A DNA stretch of 64,000 bases from Kitasatospora viridis (GTDB lineage Bacteria > Actinomycetota > Actinomycetes > Streptomycetales > Streptomycetaceae): positions 62,001 through 126,000 of the forward strand of contig NZ_VIWT01000005.1 of NCBI RefSeq assembly GCF_007829815.1, given 5' to 3'. Both the position numbers and the translations under genes were made by a program. Under the pieces are notes generated by a model. That model saw nothing but the letters and a program-made list of their open reading frames with translations, did no database searches and was not told where the DNA came from. Positions 63,628 to 64,000 of this stretch are shown here, in pieces. Position 1 is the stretch's first letter. Each line of letters opens with the position of its first letter.

Positions 63628-64000
63628 TCAGCTCGCCGTAGGCCTGCACCAGGTCGGGCAGCCGCAGGGTGGCCAGGTCCTCCCGGCTGGGCAGCTCGCG
63701 GGACTGCGAGAGCCGCAGGTCCCGGTAGGCGCAGGACTTCTCGTAGAGGGTTCTGATGAACCGTCCGTTGCCCAGGTCGTCGATCCAGCCCTCGGCCACC
63801 ACGTGGGCGCAGATGCTGGCCAGTTCGTCGGCGGCGTCCTCGTCCCAGCCGTCGCCGTCCCGGGCGGCCAGCGCGCTGCCGATCGCGGTCAGCTCGGCGG
63901 GGCGGTAGCTGGGGAAGTCCACCCGGGTGGTGAAACGGGAGTTGAGGCCCGGGTTGGCGGCCAGCAGGCGGTTCATCCCCTCCGGGTAGCCGGCCAGGAT
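63611..64000 (-). CDS. AAA+ ATPase (SpoVK/CbbX/EccA-type), C-terminal part; start lies beyond the window
   Basis: 130 residues visible. ILAGYPEGMNRLLAANPGLNSRF followed by VDFPSYRPAEL is the second-region signature of CbbX/SpoVK-type AAA+ modules (sensor 1 AGY and arginine finger in NPGLxSRF). The C-terminal helical lid ends at 63611. The frame is open to the right edge. The family includes chaperone-like ATPases of type VII secretion; which branch this is cannot be told from the fragment. Confidence 0.8.
   Translation of the reverse strand: MLAGYPEGMNRLLAANPGLNSRFTTRVDFPSYRPAELTAIGSALAARDGDGWDEDAADELASICAHVVAEGWIDDLGNGRFIRTLYEKSCAYRDLRLSQSRELPSREDLATLRLPDLVQAYGELIDGAG

Overview
The window is high-GC actinobacterial DNA. 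GTG, TTG and ATG starts, GTGA/ATGA stop-start overlaps, secreted Rhs and LamG proteins, a DasR-like site before a GH18 chitinase, and the order ribE-ribM-ribBA-ribH-hisE-hisG behind an FMN riboswitch all point to a Streptomycetaceae chromosome (Streptomyces or Kitasatospora). No rRNA, tRNA or CRISPR array was seen.

Left part, 0-16.6 kb, is accessory. It opens with the 3' part of a frameshifted tyrosine recombinase. A strong terminator separates this from a minus-strand secreted Rhs polymorphic toxin, whose tip carries a Hint self-cleavage domain and an ADP-ribosyltransferase-like toxin. A small macro-domain-like gene sits directly downstream as candidate immunity. Divergent from the Rhs gene is a 1339-aa secreted DNRLRE/LamG/bulb-lectin protein. 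Then come a DUF3152 metalloprotease-like protein, two overlapping genes for AlkB-like Fe(II)/2-oxoglutarate oxygenases, and a small unknown protein.

From 17.1 to 25.4 kb, nine same-strand genes look like a biosynthetic operon for an azoxy or hydrazine natural product: an SRPBCC protein, a class III aminotransferase, a thioester-reductase-like enzyme, a small His-rich membrane protein (VlmO-type candidate), a VlmA-like aminoacyl-tRNA-dependent transferase, a VlmB-like diiron protein, an alpha/beta hydrolase, an acyl-CoA-dehydrogenase-fold flavoprotein (candidate amine N-hydroxylase) and a second SRPBCC protein. The proposed logic is acyl thioester to aldehyde to amine to hydroxylamine, aminoacyl transfer, N-N bond formation, then azoxy formation. 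A perfect 7-bp tandem repeat and a second Rhs toxin with its candidate immunity gene follow (26-33.5 kb).

The middle, 33.8-46.7 kb, holds a GuaB1-type GMP reductase, the chitinase, an XRE/MmyB regulator, a two-gene acyl ligase plus tandem-domain CoA-transferase operon, and an FHA-ABC transporter / small protein / Ser-Thr kinase operon reminiscent of Rv1747-PknF, followed by a DUF6777-like secreted or anchored protein.

From 46.8 to 55.7 kb lies a compact indolocarbazole/bisindole pathway in the order RebO-RebD-RebC-RebP plus one additional FAD monooxygenase. No halogenase, glycosyltransferase, methyltransferase, regulator or exporter is attached. It abuts the FMN-riboswitch-controlled riboflavin operon, which supplies the flavin these enzymes use. 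The window ends in conserved chromosome: hisE-hisG, a PH-domain membrane protein, two CNNM/CorC-type CBS membrane proteins and the 3' part of an AAA+ ATPase gene.
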